Shown here piece by piece: positions 58,095 to 64,000 of a stretch of 64,000 bases of DNA. A program made the translations under genes and the position numbers. How positions within the stretch are numbered: position 1 is the first letter of the stretch; each line of letters opens with the position of its first letter. The notes below the pieces were generated by a model, which saw only the letters and a program-made list of their open reading frames with translations, ran no database searches and was not told the DNA's origin. The DNA is from Gigaspora margarita. Its lineage: Eukaryota; Glomeromycota; Glomeromycetes; Diversisporales; Gigasporaceae. The stretch is from NCBI GenBank assembly GCA_009809945.1, contig WTPW01000200.1, positions 448,503 through 512,502 of the forward strand. Direction: 5' to 3'.

Positions 58095-60361
58095 ATGGCG
58101 CGTCAATACTATTTTAGTATGTCTGAAGAACAGCTATTATGTAAAGGAGATTTAAGAACAATCAGTTTTTCAACACCAATTTCTGAAGAACGACGTCAAG
58201 AATTAGAAGGAAAGTGTCTTTGCCAAACATATTATAATCACGAAGTTGTTAATAAAAACCATTATCAAAAACATCAAACAAAATTAAACGAATACTGTGC
58301 CCATCCAAAACATAGTATATATAAGCAAAGTACCAAAAAAAAAGAACAAACAAAAAGTAAAGATGCACTTATTAATTTACCTATTCGATTTTATAAAATA
58401 TTAGAACTCAATTCAACCACTAAAATATGTCATAGATGTATTAAGTTTACTGACCAAGATCCTGATTATATAACAAGTAATGATTATATTCAGGCAATTA
58501 AATGATCACGATTTTCTCAAAACAGCAATAACATTGAAACACAAAAAACAATTCGAAGTATTAAGCCTATTCAAGATTTAAGCAAGTCGATGAAATATAA
58601 ACAATATAAAAAAGTAGCAACTTCTTTTCCTAAAGTATTTTATAACGAAGTACAATCAATATCTCATCCAAGTGATAAAATAATTCTAAACGAAGTAATA
58701 TTTTTAGCAAATGAGCAACTGTTTCGAGTTATATATAATTAGCAAACTAATAAGAATCTAAAAGTATTGGCCATTGTACGTACAATAGATAAGGAGCATA
58801 TTGCTCGTAATATGTATCATGCCATTACAAAAATCAAACAAGATTTACCTAAAGAGTGGGTAGTTTCCAAAATGAAGCAACAAATTGATAATCAAATGCA
58901 ACAAGCAATTCTGATTCAAACTATTAATTTAGATGCTAATATTTTACAAACTAACTCAGAAATAAATAAAAATATAGATATTGATGATTTTGAAATAGTT
59001 GAAAAAGTTACAAAATCAATATGAAAGGCAGCATATGGGTCTTTAAAAGATATTTTGTCCTATATTATTCCTTCTTTAGTTCAAAAATGAGTTCTCCGAT
59101 TATCAGATCCAACTTTACATATAAGAATTTCAGGGGATGGGCATAACGTTGAAAAAAAAATAAATCACGTAATGATTACATTTGCACTGCTTAATGATTT
59201 AAGTACTATCTATTATCCCAAAAAACATTATACTCTTTTAATATATCCTGGTATTGAAAAGTATGAAACTTTAAAAACTGTATTAGCTCCATTAATTCAA
59301 GAATTAGATGAAATCAAATCTGGCTATTTAGATAATAAAGGACATTGATAGAATATATGCTTATATTTTTCAGCTAACTGGAAATTTTTAGCAATTTGTT
59401 TGGAACATAAAGCAGCAAATGCAGAAGATTTTTGCCTTTGGTATTCAGTTAAAAAAAAAACAAAATGGAATCAAAAAATATGATTGGACTATATCTAAAT
59501 ATATAGAAGATCTAAATATTAATTTTTATAAAATAGCTAGACATAAGTATAAACCCTTGTTTCCTATGATTTCTTTAACACACTGGGTTGTTGATGAACT
59601 TCATATAATATTGTGAATAATAGACAGATTATGGTTACTTTTGGTTTTAGAGATTGATATTAAAAATTCTAGAATACGTAATATAATTAGTTAAGAATGC
59701 TACAAATTCATGTTTATTTTAAGTGGTTGGAAGATCCAAACACAAAAATGTGGACTTCAACATCTTTAACAGAAATAGACAAGCTAAAAGTATTACAAAA
59801 TTTCAATTTAGATTTATTATTTTTAAACAAAAATCATGTTCAGTTAATTTGACAATTATGGAATGGTTTTAATGAACTTTATGAAGATATGCATAAGCAG
59901 TGTATAAATGGTATTGAGTTTAAAAAAAAAGCACTCGAATGAATAAACCTATTTTTAACCCCATCTTCAGGTAATTATATTCTTTACAAGCTTTTGTCAT
60001 AACAAAACTATTTATATTTTTTGATTTAGGCAATCTGAATCATCCACAAACCTTTGTCAGAGGACTTTATTGGCCAAATGATATTATCCCCTATATCCAT
60101 ATCTTGGTCTATCATATTTCAGAGTTTCTAAATCTTCATTCAAATTTTGGTTTAATTGGCTTTTCCTGTTCTGCAGTCGAGAAGAAAAATCATCAACATG
60201 TTGTATATTTTTTCTGAAAAACTTTAAAAGATGGTGGAGGTGAAAATATAAACAAATCGGCTATTATTGAAATTATGGAATGGGAAAACAGAAATTTATA
60301 TTTCTTTTTACATAACGTACCTGTTTTTTTTGAAAAGATTACAACTATCTATATGCAATAA
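58095..60361 (+). pseudogene. Large uncharacterised zinc-finger protein, many in-frame TGA
   Basis: From ATG 58095 the protein opens ARQYYFSMSEEQLLCKGDLR, then a Cys/His cluster (CLCQTYYNHEVVNKNHYQKH, YCAHPKH). A central block has LRLSDPTLHIRISGDGHNVE, HVMITFALLNDLSTIYYPKK and YTLLIYPGIEKYETLK, then NWKFLAICLEHKAANAEDFC. Next come THWVVDELHIIL, KWLEDPNTKMWTSTSLTEID, an intron (GTAATT..TTTAG, about 59969-60030), IPYIHILVYHISEFLNLHS, FSCSAVEKKNHQHVVYFF and DGGGENINKSAIIEIMEWEN. In-frame stops are eight TGA (58503, 59022, 59088, 59346, 59614, 59850, 59940, 60217), two TAG and one TAA, plus two frame changes near 59480 and 59690. I recall similar multicopy proteins in AM fungi and some invertebrates. 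A transposase-derived origin is possible but unproven. Confidence 0.65.
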
Positions 60362-60364
60362 TGC

Positions 60365-61200
60365 AAAGGTCGAACTTTAAGGTTAAAAATTTATGTGTAT
60401 AATTACTTCAAGCGCATATTTAGTACTATTATTTATTTGTTATATAAAAAATATTTACTACTATGATATCATATAAACTAATAATAATTTGGTAAGCACA
60501 AAGTTCATTATTTTTTATGCTAGTTACTATAAATCAAAGGATGATAGTGCTATAAGATTACTAGTTGGCAAAATACCATATTAAAGTAATAAATAAAAAG
60601 AAATATTTAATAGGCTTTTATTTATTATGGTCTTTGTAAAGGTTGAAATATAAAGAATATAGAGCGATGTCTCAATTCTATTAATTTTGGGAATTTGCAA
60701 TTGATCACAATAGTGCTTAACGATAATTCAGTAATTATATTTATCGTATGGGTCTTATGTAACAACCTGTGCATTTTTGAAAGTTATTCCACAGATATAT
60801 ATGAAAATATATATCTGTGTGAATGAACTATATTTCAAAAAAGGTAAAACTGAATTTCTACTTTTGTTAAATGAAGACTAACATTTTAATCTGATGGTTT
60901 TAAAATTCTTATGGTAGTTTTTAAAATTATTACAGTGGGTGAAGACTCTAGTTTTTTAATTCTTATAGCAGAGCGAAGACTATATTTTGTCTGGTTATTT
61001 TTAAGATCCGCATACTATATTTCAGTCAAATTTTTTTAAAATCATCATAGATGGTAAAAAACTTTATTTAGTCAAGTTATTTTAAAACTTTTTAGACTAT
61101 ATTGGTCGAACGATTTTTAAAGTTTTTATAACCATGTTTTTTTGAGGGTTTTTTTCAGATATAAACCACATGTAATGCATTCAGACAGAACTTATAGTGT
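60365..61200. other. Intergenic with degenerate direct repeats
   Basis: A perfect small hairpin CACAGATATATAT..ATATATATCTGTG lies at 60792-60823. From 60900 to 61130 weak repeats of GAAGACT.TATTTTGTC..GTTATTTTTAA recur. Confidence 0.4.
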
Positions 61201-61206
61201 TCATAT

Positions 61207-61386
61207 AGGACCCCGAAATATACATAGATAGGTCAGGTATGAGTTTGCTTATTTTTGAGGTTTTTTATGCAGATCTTTTTTATTTATAGTAATTTTTTGC
61301 TTATTTTTGAAGTTTTTTCTGCAGATCTTCCTTTTTTAGTAACCCTATAATTAACCTGACCTATCTATATATATTTTGGGGACCTG
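61207..61386. mobile_element. MITE with internal direct duplication
   Basis: ATAGGACCCCGAAATATACA and TATATTTTGGGGACCT are the ends; ATAGATAGGTCAGGT pairs with ACCTGACCTATCTAT. Inside, TTTGCTTATTTTTGAGGTTT and its near-copy occur side by side. Confidence 0.72.
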
Positions 61387-61609
61387 TTCATATACTTTAC
61401 ATATCAATCATGACATTTTTTGTGGATTATTTGCTATGAGTGATTCAACTAGTTCATTATTCTCTGTAACTTGTATTCATTATTAAGAGAATGAAGTGTT
61501 AATAAAATAAAATCTTCAATCCATATTGATATGAATGCAATTCAATAACTCTATAATATAGTACCATCTATTCTTATTGATAAGACGAAAAACAGGATTA
61601 TAAGAATAA

Positions 61610-61974
61610 TCAGAATTGAAAGTATTGCATAATGGTCCTTGAATTCTGGAAACCAGCTATAGAATCCAACATGTTAATTCCCATCTCTCCATATTTAATA
61701 TACACTTGATGTTTTTTTTGGATTGCCCAAGATTTCGTAAGTATGAGTAATCGTGCCTTGAATTTTTTTTTTAATAAAAGATAAAAAATAAAATAAAATA
61801 TTTTTAATACATTTACTAAGTACAATGGTACTTGTAAGATCTTAATACTATCTTAATACCTTAGTCCTAATTAGTAGAGAATTAATAAAGTACGAACCTG
61901 ATCGGTAGCATTTGGATTTTTATCTGGGTGGTATCTTAGTGCTAGGCTCTTCTTCAGTAGTAGTTTTTTTACAC
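61610..61974 (-). pseudogene. J-domain (DnaJ-like) protein relic
   Basis: The exon 61974-61898 (acceptor TTTAG, donor CAG|GTTCG) reads GVKKLLLKKSLALRYHPDKN and PNATDQ. This is helix II and the HPD loop of a J domain, but with a deletion between GVKK and LLLKK. A second block (about 61764-61610) reads FKARLLILTKSWAIQKKHQV, YIKYGEMGINMLDSIAGF, the equivalent of helices III-IV and the YDKYGEMG segment of J proteins, then diverges to a stop. J proteins stimulate Hsp70 ATPase through HPD. The internal deletion and eroded helix III imply a pseudogene. Confidence 0.68.
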
Positions 61975-62267
61975 CTAAAGTATAATATAAAGTGTAAGTA
62001 TCCCGCTCCATATTGCCAAAAATTAATGTTTTTCACATGGAGTGGCACAAGTTGTTTTAATTAAGATACGAGGAACAGCTACCTATTATAGAAACTTTGC
62101 AGCTATATTTCTTACAGGCTTACCAACATAGACAGACTAATTATGTAAATTGAGAAATGAAATGAATAGAGCGAATGCAGAAAAATTAATGAGAAATATT
62201 AGTATTATTGGTATTATTAAAAGTTTTTTTCTTTAAAATATAAAAATGAATAATGAATTCGATCTAC

Positions 62268-62519
62268 CTATTGTTCGTTTTCTTAACTTTCGATAATCAT
62301 TTAATAATGGTTCTTCAACAAGTCTTAAGTAAAATGCTTCAAGAGCTCTTAAATACCTGCATAAAACATGTCAAAAATTATGTTAGAATCTATTTTAATA
62401 AATTCTATAATAATTTCTTTACCCGGTTGTAAGTGTAGTAATTTCAGAGTTAAACAAAGAAACTCTATTGGTTTTTGGAACGAGGTTAACACAACTGCTC
62501 TATCGATTAGAGTTTCAGC
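62268..62519 (-). pseudogene. PRP38 (pre-mRNA splicing factor 38) relic
   Basis: The exon 62519-62394 reads AETLIDRAVVLTSFQKPIEF and LCLTLKLLHLQPGKEIIIEF, and the exon 62356-62268 reads YLRALEAFYLRLVEEPLLND, YRKLRKRTIG. These are two consecutive core blocks of PRP38 (AETLID.AV, P..FLCL.LKLLQ.QP.KEI, YLRALGAFYLRL, LYNDYRKLR). PRP38 is a U4/U6.U5 tri-snRNP-associated protein needed for spliceosome activation. The segment between LRL and NDYRKL is several residues short. The expected donor after EFIK is not GT, and the HEK block just upstream is separated by a stop. Later conserved parts were not found downstream. Confidence 0.72.
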
Positions 62520-62744
62520 TATTTTTCATGAAAAATTAGTACTAGCAACTCGATTTGATTAGATAAGTAAATTATATAAAATATAAGACCTGTTAAATCA
62601 AAACATGATTCTTTTTAATAAAGAGATTCATAGATTCTTGTTCTAATAATTTTTTGTGATTTTATACTTATAATTTGAATTACTTATTTTAAAATTTAAT
62701 AAAAGGGTGTTCAAACTTATTTATTTAAATAAAAAAGGGTATTT

Positions 62745-63395
62745 TTATTTAAAATAAAATTGAGCGACATTAAACCAAATAAAAAGATAGCCAGCACCTG
62801 ATATATGATTTGCTGCATCTATAATTTCTTTGTGTTCTCATCGAATTTCTAAATATTTAGTTTTTTTATTTTCTGATCTATTTAAAATTACCCAGGTTTG
62901 TTGATTGTTTTCATATTCTCGAACCCCCCACTTTTCATCCCTGAAAATTTGTCCTAACTTTTCATAAGCATTAGTTCCCATAAAGATACATCGATACCAT
63001 CCACAGCTTGGTGAATATCGGTTAATATATCCATTAAATACACTAATAAATTGACTTTCTAGACATGGAATTGTGACTAATTGTCGTCTCACTTCCCGTA
63101 CACTAGTTTTTAATTTGGTTTGTATTATATGAACTAGCAGGCATTTAAATTCAATAATTGCTTTAGGTGGTTGTGGAATAAGTCCAACTTGTAGTGTATT
63201 ATAATGTGAATGAGCTATTGTTTTATGACGATTTAAGCCTTTTTTGGTATTATAACTTTTTTAGGACATAGCTTACAAAATATACGTATGGAATCAAAAG
63301 TGGGTATTTGAATAGAGTTAACTTGATGAGTTCTTTGCCAATGTAATTGTAAACCTCTATTATTTTTTAAAAGTTTTGTGCTGGCATAGTGAACA
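62745..63395 (-). pseudogene. C2H2 zinc-finger protein relic
   Basis: The start is unclear; from about 63395 the frame reads TKLLKNNRGLQLHWQRTHQV, half of a C2H2 finger (L..H...H). It then gives FCKLCPKKV and, after a one-base shift near 63240, KKGLNRHKTIAHSHYN, completing a full C-x2-C..H-x4-H finger. A conserved-looking domain follows: IIEFKCLLVHIIQTKLKTSV, FNGYINRYSPSCGWYRCIFM, WGVREYENNQQTWVILNRSE. A TGA (at about 62839) falls in LEIR*EHKEIIDAANHISG, and the protein ends FIWFNVAQFYFK. It is probably a DNA-binding protein of a multicopy family. The frameshift and the TGA argue for decay. Confidence 0.6.
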
Positions 63396-64000
63396 CAAAA
63401 TCTGCGTTATGATTACTAGTACGTATGTATGCATGTTGTATTTTATATAGTATAAATTTTTTATAAATTGTGTAACATTTCAATATTGTTTTGGTGACCT
63501 AAATTTGATAATTTGAGTAACTTAAAAAAAGGGCCAATTCCACAAATTGAGCGATATCAGGGACATGGAAAAATTCATATATATATATATATGAATAAAA
63601 CGAAATATTTGGTACAAAATGGTATAAAATGGAATTTTTGACATCAACGAATTTTTGGACAAAATTAAGAGCAGTGTATGTTTAATTTGGGCCAGGTAAT
63701 ATGGGGCATGGACTAGGAAAACCCTCCTCTGACACTTTTTTAAAAAATTTGAGATTTTTGATTCAAATTAAAGTTCCAGTTTATATCTAAATGTATTTCA
63801 CTTTTTACCTTATGATGATATAATAATTTATTGAGATATTTTAACTTGAATGTAACCAAATTTTTTAATGTTCGTGTTCTAAAAATAGATTTGCAACCAA
63901 AGATTGACAGCTCAATTAATTAGATTGGTCAATCAGCGGTTCATAATCACATGACATTGTTTATTCAATAATTGATATCAAAAAATAAACAAAAAATTCA
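63396..64000. other. Intergenic; short AT dinucleotide repeat
   Basis: An (AT)n run lies near 63572-63592. Nothing else was seen before the window ends. Confidence 0.4.

Noticed and set aside
1..64000. tRNA genes and CRISPR arrays
   Set aside because: No B-box GGTTCGAATCC-like motif with a cloverleaf, and no regularly spaced identical repeats with unique spacers, were seen. Iterated words lack spacers and are palindromic.

Overview
The window is AT-rich nuclear DNA from a eukaryote. Coding is broken by short introns with GT..AG ends (often GTAAGT or GTATGT donors), and most of the sequence is non-coding and full of repeats. The mix of a fungal Spg1/Tem1-type GTPase, RNase H-bearing and APE-type LINEs, Sel1, PHD and Mrr-like nuclease families, and very dense foldback elements points to a fungus. 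An arbuscular mycorrhizal fungus (Glomeromycotina, Rhizophagus/Gigaspora-like) is my best inference. Nothing here is diagnostic by itself.

Layout. 0-5.4 kb: a decayed multi-exon gene and a 5'-truncated RNase H LINE with matching target duplications. 5.4-12 kb: mostly repeats, including two hAT-type MITEs. 12-15 kb: a decayed copy (+) and an apparently intact three-exon copy (-) of an Mrr-like PD-(D/E)XK nuclease gene. 16.9-25 kb: an 8-kb LINE (-) inserted inside a hAT-type MITE; its RT gene in turn carries an inserted iterated-word element. 25.5-29.4 kb: a coding relic, stacked foldbacks, and an intact gene for a secreted protein with a PAN-like domain. 32-39 kb: a WD-like gene, a PHD-finger gene relic and two Sel1 relics. 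40-42.2 kb: giant palindromes and low-complexity DNA. 43.6-52.1 kb: an Spg1/Tem1-like GTPase, an EF-hand fragment, an Hsp90 pseudogene and a sulfotransferase-fold pseudogene. 53-57 kb: nested MITEs and an FHA fragment. 58-63.4 kb: a large uncharacterised gene with many in-frame TGA codons, then J-protein, PRP38 and C2H2 relics on the minus strand.

The genes do not form a pathway. This is a graveyard of duplicated genes in a transposon-dense compartment. Only three look intact or nearly so: the Mrr-like nuclease, the secreted protein and perhaps the GTPase. The most unusual structural signal is a set of non-autonomous hAT-like elements. Several have exact or near-exact 8-bp target duplications, and their interiors are built from one short word repeated in both orientations, with a different word in each element. 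No decisive database search was possible; family names rest on motifs read in the translations.
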